Shown in pieces: positions 14,407 through 23,898 of a stretch of 43,034 nt of DNA. Below the pieces are notes generated by a model, which saw only the letters and a list, made by a program, of their open reading frames with translations, ran no database searches and was not told where the DNA came from. Origin of the DNA: Psychromonas sp. MB-3u-54 (GTDB lineage: Bacteria > Pseudomonadota > Gammaproteobacteria > Enterobacterales > Psychromonadaceae); assembly GCF_002836415.1 (NCBI RefSeq), contig NZ_PJBP01000125.1, forward strand, positions 1 through 43,034, written 5' to 3'. Every line of letters starts with the position of its first letter. Within the stretch, counting starts at the first letter, position 1. The position numbers and the translations under genes were made by a program.

Positions 14407-17400
14407 ATGACTGATATAGAGCAAAACGCTCAAGGCCTTTATGTGCCAGAGATGGAACATGACGCCTGTGGTATAGGCTTTGTTGCACACTTGAAAAACC
14501 GCAAATCACATGCAATTGTTACCCAAGCTTTAGACATGCTCGCACGTATGGAGCATCGGGGTGGACAAGGCTGTGATCCCTGCAGTGGAGATGGTGCCGG
14601 TATTCTTTTACAAAAACCGCATGAGTTTTTAGTAACTGAAGCGTTAAAAATGGGTATTACTTTACCAAAATTCGACCAATATGGCGTAGGTACAATTCTC
14701 TTTCCAAAAGAGATTAATCAACGTAAAGAATGTCGTGAAATATTAGAACGAAATGTGCAGCGTTTAGGTCTTGAACTTATCGGCTACCGTGTCCTTCCTA
14801 CTGATAATTCAATGATTGGTGAAGACCCATTAAGCACGGAACCGCAGTTTGAACATATGTTTGTAACGGGGGGGCCGGATATGGACCCCGCTGTATTGGA
14901 ACGTAAATTATTTATTCTGCGTAATTATTCAACACGCATTTGTTTGCAGTCAGTTGATGAGATCGGTGATAATTTCTATATTAATACATTCTCTTATAAA
15001 ACCATTGTTTACAAAGGTCAGTTAACCACTGAGCAAGTACCTCAGTACTTCCTTGATTTACAAAATCCAAGCATGGTAACCGCGCTTGCACTGGTACACT
15101 CTCGTTTCTCAACTAATACCTTCCCGCGCTGGCGTTTAGCGCAGCCTTTCCGTTATATCGCGCATAATGGTGAAATTAATACCGTACGTGGCAATATTAA
15201 CTGGATGAAAGCCCGTGAATCTTTGCTGCAAGCCGAGTTTTTTACCCGTTCAGAACTGGATATGTTAATGCCAATCTGTACCGATGGTATGTCTGACTCT
15301 GCAAGTTTTGATATGGCCCTAGAATTATTAGTGCTTTCCGGTCGTAGCCTGCCACACGCATTGATGATGATGATCCCTGAAGCTTGGCAAGAAAACCATG
15401 ACATGGATCCAAAGCGCCGCGCATTCTACCAATACCATGCAAACTTAATGGAACCCTGGGATGGCCCAGCTTCTGTTTGTTTCACCGATGGTGTGCAAGT
15501 AGGTGCTACGCTGGATAGAAACGGTCTGCGTCCTTCACGTTATTGTGTGACTAAAGATGATTTCTTAATCATGGCATCGGAAACCGGTGTGGTTAATATT
15601 GCACCTGAAAATATTAAACTTCGTGGTCGTCTGCAACCTGGTCGTATTTTTGTAGCGGATCTTAAACAGGGCCGGATCATCTCCGATGATGAAATAAAAG
15701 GCAGTATCGCAGCAAGACAGCCCTATGAAACCTGGTTAGCGGATAACCTGATTAAGTTGGAAAACCAGCCTGCAGCGCTAGAACGTAATCTTCAGCCTAA
15801 AGACGGTCACTTATTACGCCGTTTACAAGGTTTTGGTGTGACCTCGGAAGAGGTTAATGAGATTGTCTTGCCAATGATGCGTGAAGGTAAAGAGCCATTA
15901 GGCGCAATGGGCGTCGATTGGCCACTGGCTGTCCTTTCTCATCAAGCTCAGCATTTATCTCATTACTTTAAGCAATTGTTTGCACAGGTAACTAACCCGC
16001 CAATCGATCCGATTCGTGAGCGTATGGTTATGTCGCTAAAAACTTACTTAGGTAAAGATCAAAATCTATTAGCTGAAACACCTGAGCATTGTCATAAAGT
16101 CGAGCTTGAGTCTCCGGTATTAAGTAATGCCGAACTGCAAAAAATCAAAGCACTAGACGATAAAAACCTGCAGGCTAAAACATTAGATACGTTATTTAGA
16201 GCAACGGGTGAGCCGGGTAAATTAGCCCGATCATTAGATCGTATTTGTCGCTATGCGGAAGATGCGATTCATGATGGCTATTCCATTATTATTCTGTCGG
16301 ATCGCAGTGCAACCTCTGATCACGCGCCGATTCCTGCCATGTTAGTGACGGCTGCGGTGCATCATTACCTTATCAAACGCGGCCTGCGTGCGCTCTGTGA
16401 TATTGTCGTTGAAACCGGTGATGTACGTGAAACGCATCATTTTGCAACCATCATCGGTTACGGTGCATCAGCGGTTAATGCTTACTTAATTGAAGAGCTT
16501 ATTGTTGACCTGCAGACGAAAAAACGCTTACCGGCGGATAAAGAAGTCGCAGAACTTTTTGCTTCGTACAAGGCTGCGATTGACGGCGGCCTGCTGAAAA
16601 TATTTTCTAAAATGGGTATTTCAACCATTCAATCCTACCAGGGTGCGCAAATATTTGAAGCACTAGGTATCAGTAAATCGGTTGTTGAAAAATACTTTAA
16701 AGGCACTGTGACACGTATTCAGGGTTTATCAATCGATGATATTGCCACTGAAATTCTAGTGCGTCATCGTTTTGCTTACCCGCTACGTGAAGTGCCCGTC
16801 AACCGTTTGGATGTCGGGGGTATTTACCAGTGGAAACAACGTGGTGAAAAACATTTATTTAACCCGACTACTATTCCTTTATTACAAGATTCAACGCGTA
16901 ACAAAAATTATGCACAGTTCAAAGAATATTGTGCAGCCGTTGACTCGCAGGGCGATGATGCCGCGACACTGCGTAGTCAGTTTGAATTTGTCCCTAATGC
17001 AACGGGTCCCATCGCGTTAGATAAAGTTGAATCATCTGAAAATATTCTAAAACGTTTTGCGACCGGCGCAATGAGCTTTGGTTCTATTTCCCATGAAGCC
17101 CACTCAACGTTGGCGATTGCAATGAACCGCATCGGCGCAAAATCCAACTCCGGTGAAGGTGGTGAAGATCCAATGCGTTTTCAGCCAAAAGATAATGGTG
17201 ATTGGGAACGTTCTGCGATTAAACAGGTGGCATCGGGTCGTTTTGGTGTGACCTCATACTACTTGACTAATGCTGCTGAAATTCAGATTAAAATGGCGCA
17301 GGGTGCGAAACCAGGTGAAGGTGGTCAATTGCCAGGCCATAAAGTGGACGACTGGATTGGTCGTACCCGTCACTCGACACCGGGTGTTGGTTTGATTTCT

Positions 17401-19008
17401 CCTCCACCACATCACGATATCTATTCAATTGAAGATTTAGCACAGCTTATTTTCGATTTGAAAAATGCTAACCGTAAAGCGCGTGTGAATGTCAAACTGG
17501 TATCGGAAGCGGGTGTAGGTACTATTGCTTCGGGTGTTTGTAAAGCCAAAGCAGACGTTGTATTAATCGCCGGTTTTGACGGTGGTACAGGTGCATCGCC
17601 ACTATCATCTATCCGTCATACGGGGTTACCGTGGGAGCTTGGTCTGGCTGAAACGCACCAAACTCTGCTTAAAAACGGTTTGCGTAACCGCATTGTGGTG
17701 CAGGCAGATGGGCAGATGAAAACGCCGCGTGACTTAACGATTGCAGCATTACTCGGCGCAGAAGAATGGGGTGTTGCTACAGCGGCACTGGTTGTTGAAG
17801 GTTGTATTATGATGCGCAAGTGTCATTTAAATACCTGCCCTGTGGGTATCGCGACACAAAATAAAACGCTGCGTGATCGTTTTGACGGTCGTGTTGAAGA
17901 TGTTATTACTTTCTTCCAATACCTGGTAGAGGGAATGCGTGAAAACATGGCCATGCTTGGTTATGCGACTATCAATGAGATGGTTGGGCAAACCCAAAAC
18001 CTGAAAGTGCGTGACAATATTAAACATTGGAAATACAAAAACTTAGACTTAAGCACTATTTTATTCAAAGAACCAGCTCAGGCGGAAGATGGTCTGTTTA
18101 ATCAAACGGGTCAAAAGCATAACCTTGAAAATGTGCTGGATAGAGAGTTAATTAAGCTCGCTAAACCTGCCCTTGAAAAAGGTGAAGCGGTCAGCGCTGA
18201 GTTTGTTATTAAAAATACAGACCGCAGTTGCGGGACTATGCTTTCTAACGAAATATCAAAAGTGTACAGCGATCAGGGTTTACCAAAACCGATGCAGGTT
18301 AAATTTACCGGTTCTGCCGGACAATCTTTTGGTTGTTTCCTGGCAAAAGGTGTTGAGTTTACCGTTGAGGGTGACGCCAATGATTACTGGGGCAAAGGTT
18401 TATCGGGTGGTCAAATTGTCGTTTATCCATTCCGTAACTCATCGATTGTTGCTAAAGATAACATCATCATAGGTAACGTTTGTTTCTACGGTGCTACCTC
18501 TGGCGAGTCATACATTAATGGTATGGCAGGTGAACGTTTCTGTGTGCGTAACTCGGGCGCAGAAGTGGTTGTTGAGGGTGTTGGTGATCACGGTTGTGAA
18601 TATATGACTGGCGGTATCGCTATTGTTCTGGGTGTAACTGGACGTAACTTCGCCGCGGGTATGAGCGGTGGTGTGGCATATGTTTGGGATCGTGATCAGT
18701 GCTTTACCAGCAATTGTAATATGGAACTGGTGGATATTGATCCGCTCGAGGAAGAAGATAAGGCGCTGATACTTGCTAAAGTGGCTAAACATTTTGCGTT
18801 AACTGAATCAAACGTTGCTCAAGAATTTTTAGCTGACCCCGAAGCAAGTCTCAGTCAAATCAAAAAAGTGATGCCGCGTGATTACAAAGCGGTTTTGCTG
18901 GCGAAAAAAAATAAAGGCCTTCAGCTTGCAAAAGAAAGCATCTCGGAAAGCGAGAAACAAGCGGCAAAAGCATCAACTCTTGATGCATGCAAGACAGGAG
19001 ACGTATAA
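14407..19008 (+). CDS. gltB: Glutamate synthase large subunit
   Basis: This 1533-residue protein contains the full GltB layout. An N-terminal Ntn-type glutamine amidotransferase has nucleophile Cys21 (EHDACGIGFVAH), normally exposed by removal of the short propeptide. It is followed by the central and FMN-binding synthase domains (SGEGGEDPMRFQP, KPGEGGQLPGHKV, ADVVLIAGFDGGTGASP) with the iron-sulfur cysteines in MMRKCHLNTCPVGIATQ, and then the C-terminal GXGXG beta-helix. It converts 2-oxoglutarate and glutamine to two glutamates, with electrons from GltD. The chosen ATG at 14407 follows GAAGGA; an upstream TTG at 14392 is in frame but lies on that site. Sequence style (YVPEMEHDACGIGFVAH) differs from the enterobacterial GltB. 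gltD overlaps the stop by 1 nt. Confidence 0.96.
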   Translation: MTDIEQNAQGLYVPEMEHDACGIGFVAHLKNRKSHAIVTQALDMLARMEHRGGQGCDPCSGDGAGILLQKPHEFLVTEALKMGITLPKFDQYGVGTILFPKEINQRKECREILERNVQRLGLELIGYRVLPTDNSMIGEDPLSTEPQFEHMFVTGGPDMDPAVLERKLFILRNYSTRICLQSVDEIGDNFYINTFSYKTIVYKGQLTTEQVPQYFLDLQNPSMVTALALVHSRFSTNTFPRWRLAQPFRYIAHNGEINTVRGNINWMKARESLLQAEFFTRSELDMLMPICTDGMSDSASFDMALELLVLSGRSLPHALMMMIPEAWQENHDMDPKRRAFYQYHANLMEPWDGPASVCFTDGVQVGATLDRNGLRPSRYCVTKDDFLIMASETGVVNIAPENIKLRGRLQPGRIFVADLKQGRIISDDEIKGSIAARQPYETWLADNLIKLENQPAALERNLQPKDGHLLRRLQGFGVTSEEVNEIVLPMMREGKEPLGAMGVDWPLAVLSHQAQHLSHYFKQLFAQVTNPPIDPIRERMVMSLKTYLGKDQNLLAETPEHCHKVELESPVLSNAELQKIKALDDKNLQAKTLDTLFRATGEPGKLARSLDRICRYAEDAIHDGYSIIILSDRSATSDHAPIPAMLVTAAVHHYLIKRGLRALCDIVVETGDVRETHHFATIIGYGASAVNAYLIEELIVDLQTKKRLPADKEVAELFASYKAAIDGGLLKIFSKMGISTIQSYQGAQIFEALGISKSVVEKYFKGTVTRIQGLSIDDIATEILVRHRFAYPLREVPVNRLDVGGIYQWKQRGEKHLFNPTTIPLLQDSTRNKNYAQFKEYCAAVDSQGDDAATLRSQFEFVPNATGPIALDKVESSENILKRFATGAMSFGSISHEAHSTLAIAMNRIGAKSNSGEGGEDPMRFQPKDNGDWERSAIKQVASGRFGVTSYYLTNAAEIQIKMAQGAKPGEGGQLPGHKVDDWIGRTRHSTPGVGLISPPPHHDIYSIEDLAQLIFDLKNANRKARVNVKLVSEAGVGTIASGVCKAKADVVLIAGFDGGTGASPLSSIRHTGLPWELGLAETHQTLLKNGLRNRIVVQADGQMKTPRDLTIAALLGAEEWGVATAALVVEGCIMMRKCHLNTCPVGIATQNKTLRDRFDGRVEDVITFFQYLVEGMRENMAMLGYATINEMVGQTQNLKVRDNIKHWKYKNLDLSTILFKEPAQAEDGLFNQTGQKHNLENVLDRELIKLAKPALEKGEAVSAEFVIKNTDRSCGTMLSNEISKVYSDQGLPKPMQVKFTGSAGQSFGCFLAKGVEFTVEGDANDYWGKGLSGGQIVVYPFRNSSIVAKDNIIIGNVCFYGATSGESYINGMAGERFCVRNSGAEVVVEGVGDHGCEYMTGGIAIVLGVTGRNFAAGMSGGVAYVWDRDQCFTSNCNMELVDIDPLEEEDKALILAKVAKHFALTESNVAQEFLADPEASLSQIKKVMPRDYKAVLLAKKNKGLQLAKESISESEKQAAKASTLDACKTGDV

Positions 19009-20477
19009 TGGGAAAGCCAACTGGATTTTTAGAATTAGGGCGTGAACTACCTGGTAAATTACCAGTCGAAGAGCGTCTCAAACATAATAAAGAGTTTGTA
19101 CAAAACGACGAATTTGGTAACAAAATCAGTGACCAAGCCTCTCGTTGTATGGATTGTGGTGTGCCTTTCTGTCACGACGGTTGTCCGATTGGTAACATTA
19201 TTCCCGAGTTCAATGATGCGGTTTACCGTGAAAGTTGGGTAGAGGCTTGGGATATTCTAAGTGCAACTAATAACTTTCCTGAAGTCACCGGGCGTGTGTG
19301 TCCTGCTCCTTGTGAGACCTCATGTGTTCTTGGTATTAACCAGGATCCGGTTACGATTTGCAGTATAGAAAAAACCATTGCCGACAAAGCGTATGAAAAT
19401 GGTTATGCTAAGCCTAAAATTCCAACATCACGCACGGGTAAAACAGTTGCCATCGTGGGCAGTGGACCCGCAGGTTTATCTGCCGCTGAGCAGCTAAATG
19501 GTGCCGGTCATACGGTCACTGTTTATGAACGTGACGAAAAAGTTGGCGGTTTAATGCGTTTTGGTATCCCTGACTTTAAGCTGGGTATGGATGTCATTGA
19601 TCGTAAAATTGATGTGTTGGAAGAAGCCGGTATCAAGATGGTGGTGAATGCACACATTGGCGTTGATTTTGATGCTAAAGAGTTGCGTAAGCAGTTTGAT
19701 GTGGTGTTATTGACTGGTGGTTCCACGGTGCCTCGTGATTTACCTATTCCGGGCCGAGATCTTAAGGGTGTCCATTTTGCGATGGAGTTCCTGGCGCAAC
19801 ATAACCGCCGTGCTAACGGTATGGAGATTAAAGCCGAAGAGATCCACGCCAAAGACGATCATGTTGTGGTGATTGGTGGCGGTGATACGGGGTCTGACTG
19901 TGTTGGTACCTCTAATCGTCATAGGGCAGCAAGCGTTACGCAAGTGGAAATTATGCCCGTTCCGCCTGAAAAACGTACGGTTAATATGCCTTGGCCTTCC
20001 TACCCGATGATCTTAAAAACAACGAGTTCACATGAGGAAGGTGTTGATCGTCATTGGTCTATTCTTACCAAAGAATTTATTGGTGATGAAAACGGCAATG
20101 TTAAAGAGTTAGTGGTTGCTGATATTGAGTGGGAAAAAGCGGAACCCGGTAAACGCCCTAATTTCAACGAGATTGAAGGTAGTGTTCGCAGCATTCCTTG
20201 TACTAAAGCCTTTCTAGCAATGGGGTTCTTACACCCGGAGCCGACGGGTATTTTAGCGCAGCTTAATATTGCATTGGATGAGCGTGGTAATGTTCAAACA
20301 ACCGATTATGCAACCAGCCAAAAAGGTGTTTTTGCCTCTGGCGATATGCGTACCGGACAATCATTAGTTGTTCGCTGTATTAACGAAGGTCGTGAAGCAT
20401 CCCGTGCAATTGATGCTTATTTGATGGGTTCATCGAACCTTGAAGCAATGGCAGACTCTTTAATGATGTCTGATTAA
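19008..20477 (+). CDS. gltD: Glutamate synthase small subunit
   Basis: This 489-residue protein has the N-terminal iron-sulfur domain with cysteine clusters RCMDCGVPFCHDGCPIGN and GRVCPAPCETSCVLG. It then has the FAD site VAIVGSGPAGLSAAEQL, a second nucleotide site VVVIGGGDTGSDCVG for NADPH, and the closing FASGDMRTGQSLVVRCINEGREASRAI. It passes electrons from NADPH to GltB. The opening MGKPTGFLELGRELP is that of the Bacillus/Bacteroidetes-like GltD class rather than that of E. coli. The ATG overlaps the gltB stop (TAATG), with CAGGAG as ribosome binding site, so the two subunits are translationally coupled. Confidence 0.95.
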   Translation: MGKPTGFLELGRELPGKLPVEERLKHNKEFVQNDEFGNKISDQASRCMDCGVPFCHDGCPIGNIIPEFNDAVYRESWVEAWDILSATNNFPEVTGRVCPAPCETSCVLGINQDPVTICSIEKTIADKAYENGYAKPKIPTSRTGKTVAIVGSGPAGLSAAEQLNGAGHTVTVYERDEKVGGLMRFGIPDFKLGMDVIDRKIDVLEEAGIKMVVNAHIGVDFDAKELRKQFDVVLLTGGSTVPRDLPIPGRDLKGVHFAMEFLAQHNRRANGMEIKAEEIHAKDDHVVVIGGGDTGSDCVGTSNRHRAASVTQVEIMPVPPEKRTVNMPWPSYPMILKTTSSHEEGVDRHWSILTKEFIGDENGNVKELVVADIEWEKAEPGKRPNFNEIEGSVRSIPCTKAFLAMGFLHPEPTGILAQLNIALDERGNVQTTDYATSQKGVFASGDMRTGQSLVVRCINEGREASRAIDAYLMGSSNLEAMADSLMMSD

Positions 20478-20542
20478 GGGCATGTAAATATTGTCTAAGT
20501 AATAACATGTAAAAAATGAACCGGTGATTGATCGGCTCATTA

Positions 20543-20584
20543 AAAAAGCAGCCTCCTCTCTTTTTAAGAGCAGGGGGCTTTTCC
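20543..20584 (+). terminator. Terminator after gltD
   Basis: AAAAGCAGCCTCCTCTC and GAGCAGGGGGCTTTT form an imperfect GC-rich stem around TTTTTAA, followed by CCATTTTT. It lies between gltD and the antiporter gene on the same strand. Confidence 0.6.
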
Positions 20585-20619
20585 ATTTTTGAATACAAAT
20601 AAAATTTAAAGGTAAATTA

Positions 20620-22185
20620 ATGATTTTAACCGATTTTGCAACCTCACCCCTGTCCGTAATGCCGGCAGTGGTCGCATTAGGTCTGGCAATTATTACCCGT
20701 CGTGTGTTGCTCTCTTTAGGATTAGGTATCGTTTTTGGTGCGTTATTATTGGTAAATTGGTCATTTTCAGAAGGTGCGATTTATATCCTGACCACGGTGA
20801 AAAGTGTCTTGATGGAAGAGGGCGGAATCAATACTTGGAATATGAGTATAGTGGGCTTTTTGTTACTGCTGGGGATGATGACTGCACTGTTAACGCTTTC
20901 GGGTGGTACGCGTGCTTTTTCTTTATGGGCACTCAATCATATTAAAGATAAACGCGGCGCATCACTACTAGCTGCATTTTTAGGGGTGTTCATTTTTATT
21001 GATGATTACTTTAACAGTCTGGCAGTCGGTTCAATTGCGAGGCCCGTAACCGACAGATTTCATGTTTCGCGTTCAAAATTGGCTTATATACTGGATTCGA
21101 CCGCAGCCCCTATGTGCATTCTCATGCCGCTTTCGAGCTGGGGTGCTTATATTATGACTATTATTGGCGGTATTTTATTAAGTCATGGTATTACCGAATA
21201 CTCGGCATTAGGCGCTTACGTCAGACTGATCCCGATGAATTTTTATGCCGTCTTTACCCTGTTAATGGTTTTTGCGGTTATCTGGTTCAAGCTCGATGTC
21301 GGTTTAATGAAACGCCATGAAATTGAAGCAGAAAAAAATGGCGCAGAAAAAAATGGTGATCATCAAGCGGCCGATTTGCATGATGAATTTGGCATTGAAG
21401 AAAGTGAAAAAGGCAAAGTGTCAGATCTTGTTTTACCGATTTTTGCGCTGATCGCAGCAACCCTGTTTTTTATGCAGTACACAGGAGGTCTGGCCTTGGC
21501 GGCAAATCAGCAAGCATTTTCAGTGTTGGGGGCATTTGAAAATACCGATGTTGGCATGTCTCTTTGTTACGGTGCGCTGGTCGGTCTGGCATTTGCAATA
21601 TTTACCGTACTAAAACAAAAAATAGCTGCCAAATTTATTTTGCACGCCGCCTGGATTGGTGGCCGATCTATGTTTGGTGCCATTATTATTCTATTTTTTG
21701 CCTGGGCAATCGGCACTGTGATAGGTGACATGAAAACCGGGGCTTATTTATCCTCATTAGTACAAGGTAATATCGGGGTGCAGTGGTTGCCGGTCATTAT
21801 GTTTGTATTATCGGGGGCAATGGCCTTTTCTACCGGCACTTCATGGGGTACCTTTGGTATTATGCTGCCGATTGCCGGTGATATGGCAGGTGCGACAGAG
21901 ATAAGCTTAATGTTACCTATGTTAAGCGCGGTACTGGCGGGTTCTGTGTTTGGCGATCACTGCTCACCCATCTCCGATACGACTATTCTCTCTTCAACGG
22001 GCGCACGCTGCCGGCATATCGATCATGTGGCAACCCAATTACCCTACGCATTATCCGTTGCCGGCGTATCTGCCGTTGGTTTCGTGGTGATAGGCTTTAC
22101 CGATTCCCTCAGCTTGTCTCTGCTTGCCTCATGTATCGCTTTTAGCGCGCTTATTGTTGTGCTGAAATTCTTGTCTAAACGGTAA
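20620..22185 (+). CDS. nhaC: NhaC-family Na+/H+ antiporter
   Basis: This 521-residue inner-membrane protein has about a dozen hydrophobic segments and the NhaC-family motifs LLGMMTALLTLSGGTRAF, FIFIDDYFNSLAVGSIARPVTD, TAAPMCILMPLSSWGAYIM, FSTGTSWGTFGIMLPIAGD and GSVFGDHCSPISDTTILSSTG. A charged, hydrophilic loop (about residues 228-268, with a KNGAEKNGD repeat) interrupts the middle. It should exchange sodium for protons and support salt and pH balance, fitting a marine host. It follows the gltBD terminator and has its own AAAGG ribosome binding site. Some family members carry other substrates such as malate/lactate, so the exact ion pair is uncertain. Confidence 0.85.
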   Translation: MILTDFATSPLSVMPAVVALGLAIITRRVLLSLGLGIVFGALLLVNWSFSEGAIYILTTVKSVLMEEGGINTWNMSIVGFLLLLGMMTALLTLSGGTRAFSLWALNHIKDKRGASLLAAFLGVFIFIDDYFNSLAVGSIARPVTDRFHVSRSKLAYILDSTAAPMCILMPLSSWGAYIMTIIGGILLSHGITEYSALGAYVRLIPMNFYAVFTLLMVFAVIWFKLDVGLMKRHEIEAEKNGAEKNGDHQAADLHDEFGIEESEKGKVSDLVLPIFALIAATLFFMQYTGGLALAANQQAFSVLGAFENTDVGMSLCYGALVGLAFAIFTVLKQKIAAKFILHAAWIGGRSMFGAIIILFFAWAIGTVIGDMKTGAYLSSLVQGNIGVQWLPVIMFVLSGAMAFSTGTSWGTFGIMLPIAGDMAGATEISLMLPMLSAVLAGSVFGDHCSPISDTTILSSTGARCRHIDHVATQLPYALSVAGVSAVGFVVIGFTDSLSLSLLASCIAFSALIVVLKFLSKR

Positions 22186-22199
22186 TGCTCCACGCTTTC

Positions 22200-22229
22200 G
22201 CTAAGCTGTTTTTATAAAAACAGCTTAGC
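22200..22229. repeat. Perfect 30-nt palindrome
   Basis: GCTAAGCTGTTTTTA is followed directly by its exact complement, TAAAAACAGCTTAGC, with no spacer. It lies 15 nt after the antiporter stop. As RNA it can form a long hairpin, but no T-run follows on either strand, so it is not a standard terminator. Confidence 0.75.
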
Positions 22230-22246
22230 CTTGTATGTAATGATTT

Positions 22247-22272
22247 AACGCCCTTTATTTAAGGGGCGTTTC
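22247..22272 (+). terminator. Likely terminator after nhaC
   Basis: AACGCCCTT, loop TATTT, then AAGGGGCGTTT forms a GC-rich stem with one bulge and a short T stretch. It follows the perfect palindrome and probably ends the nhaC transcript. Confidence 0.5.
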
Positions 22273-22320
22273 ACGTGATCAGACTTATCCACCCCCTTTA
22301 CCAGCGTTTTTTTACTCGCT

Positions 22321-22391
22321 TGTAGGCTGCGCTGCTTGCGGTGCATAGAATGCACCCTACCGATAACATAATACTCATTCCATTAGTTAAT
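22321..22391 (+). repeat. REP-like dispersed repeat, copy B
   Basis: TGTAGGCTGCGCTGCTTG is followed by the hairpin GGTGCATAGAATGCACC, then CTACCGATAACATAATACTC and ATTCCATTAGTTAA. It shares hairpin and tail with copy C and, on the other strand, the tail of copy A. The rest of the gap up to 22566 shows no gene. Confidence 0.75.
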
Positions 22392-22566
22392 TTTTTATGT
22401 TGGTTCCACTTTATGAAAAAATAAACTTGTGCTCAATGCTTGTGGTTAAGCCTGAAAGCGCAGCGTTAAGTCCTTTTACTCAAAAGCCAAGAAATTTATT
22501 ATTAAGCGCAGATAACTGTTAATATAGGCACTCTATTTACCCTTTTGCACTTTCCCGGAAAACTTT

Positions 22567-23787
22567 ATGTCTCATTCTACCCTCCATTCTTTTGATGATT
22601 TTTACCAACTATTGGCCGAAAGCCTTGAAAATAATAGTCTGACAAAACTGTTATTAAGCAAATATAGAGGTAATGATAAGAGCTTACAACGTATTACCGT
22701 TCGCCCTGTCATATTACAAAACGCGCCTGTCTTGTCTTTTGTTTACCGTCATCAAACTAATGATATTACTAAAAATTATTCTTATGAGGAAGGGATAGCG
22801 GCCATTAAGTTGTTGTTAAACGATGATTTTAAAAGTGCCTACTTATCTGCAGAATCCGTTGAAACGCAGTTGGAAATCAGCAAAAAAGGTAAAATCAACA
22901 TAACGACTCATAAAGTCAAAGAAGCGAGTGGTAAAGTCACAGAAACGGCTAGCAGTCAGTTACAGCATGACAGGGAAAAGAAACGTTTCGTGGATATTAA
23001 TCGTCCATTTTTAAGGATGCTTGGAGTCACAGACAAGCAGCATAATCTTATTCCCGCCATGTCGCGAAAATGGAAACAGATCAATAAATTTATTGAGGTT
23101 TTTAGCCAGGCTTTGAGCGTCTCACCGCAAGCGAGTGATCAGCCTATTAAGGTGGTTGATTTTGGCTCGGGTAAGGGATATTTAACCTTTGCCATTCATG
23201 ACTATTTACGCCATAGCCTGCATAATAATGCCCAGGTAATAGGGGTTGAATTACGTCAGGGGCTAGCCGATTTATGTAATGAAACGGCTGCCACACTGGA
23301 TCATGAGGGTTTGTCCTTTGTTTGCGGAGATGTAAAAACCCATGCACCCAAACAAACCGATGTGATGATTGCGCTGCATGCCTGTGATATTGCGACGGAT
23401 TATGCCATTCATTATGGTATTCGCGCTAATGCCGGCATTATTATGTGTTCGCCATGTTGTCATAAACAGATTCGCCCGCAAATGCACAGCCCTGAATTAT
23501 TCAAACCTATGCTGCAGTATGGTGTGCATATGGGGCTACAAGCGGAAATGGTGACTGATTCGCTACGTGCACTATTTTTAGAAGCACATGGTTATACAAC
23601 TAAAGTGTTTGAATTTATCAGCCTTGAGCATACCAATAAAAATAAAATGATTTTGGCCGTTAAAAAGAATCAACACAAGGGCAAGGAAAGCATTGAAATA
23701 CTTAAACAGATCGCTGACATAAAAGCGTTTTATGGTATTAAAGAACATTGCCTTGAAACCTTATTGAATGAAAGCAGCAGCAATTAA
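22567..23787 (+). CDS. SAM-dependent methyltransferase (Methyltransf_32-like)
   Basis: This 406-residue protein has a basic N-terminal region (LLSKYRGNDKSLQRITVRPV) followed by a class I methyltransferase core: the SAM loop VVDFGSGKGYLTFAIHDYL, the acidic residue in VIGVELRQGLADL, and CGDVKTHAPKQTDVMIALHACDIATDYAI. This is typical of the family that includes the human GSTCD methyltransferase domain. MCSPCCHKQIRPQ is a conserved cysteine/histidine motif of this group. The substrate is unknown; an RNA or protein target is likely given the basic N-terminus. It stands alone and ends at a strong bidirectional terminator. Confidence 0.8.
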   Translation: MSHSTLHSFDDFYQLLAESLENNSLTKLLLSKYRGNDKSLQRITVRPVILQNAPVLSFVYRHQTNDITKNYSYEEGIAAIKLLLNDDFKSAYLSAESVETQLEISKKGKINITTHKVKEASGKVTETASSQLQHDREKKRFVDINRPFLRMLGVTDKQHNLIPAMSRKWKQINKFIEVFSQALSVSPQASDQPIKVVDFGSGKGYLTFAIHDYLRHSLHNNAQVIGVELRQGLADLCNETAATLDHEGLSFVCGDVKTHAPKQTDVMIALHACDIATDYAIHYGIRANAGIIMCSPCCHKQIRPQMHSPELFKPMLQYGVHMGLQAEMVTDSLRALFLEAHGYTTKVFEFISLEHTNKNKMILAVKKNQHKGKESIEILKQIADIKAFYGIKEHCLETLLNESSSN

Positions 23788-23816
23788 TGAGCGAGTTAAT
23801 TTTTTTTGATAATTTA

Positions 23817-23851
23817 AATAACCCCCGTTTTGATTAAAAACGGGGGTTATT
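23817..23851. terminator. Strong bidirectional terminator
   Basis: AATAACCCCCGTTTT (23817-23831) and its perfect complement (23837-23851) form a 15-bp stem with loop GATTA, between two convergent genes. T-rich sequence follows on the plus strand (ACCTTTTC). Confidence 0.8.
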
Positions 23852-23898
23852 ACCTTTTCAGTCATCAGAAAAGCAGCCATTGATATCCCGCAGCACCA

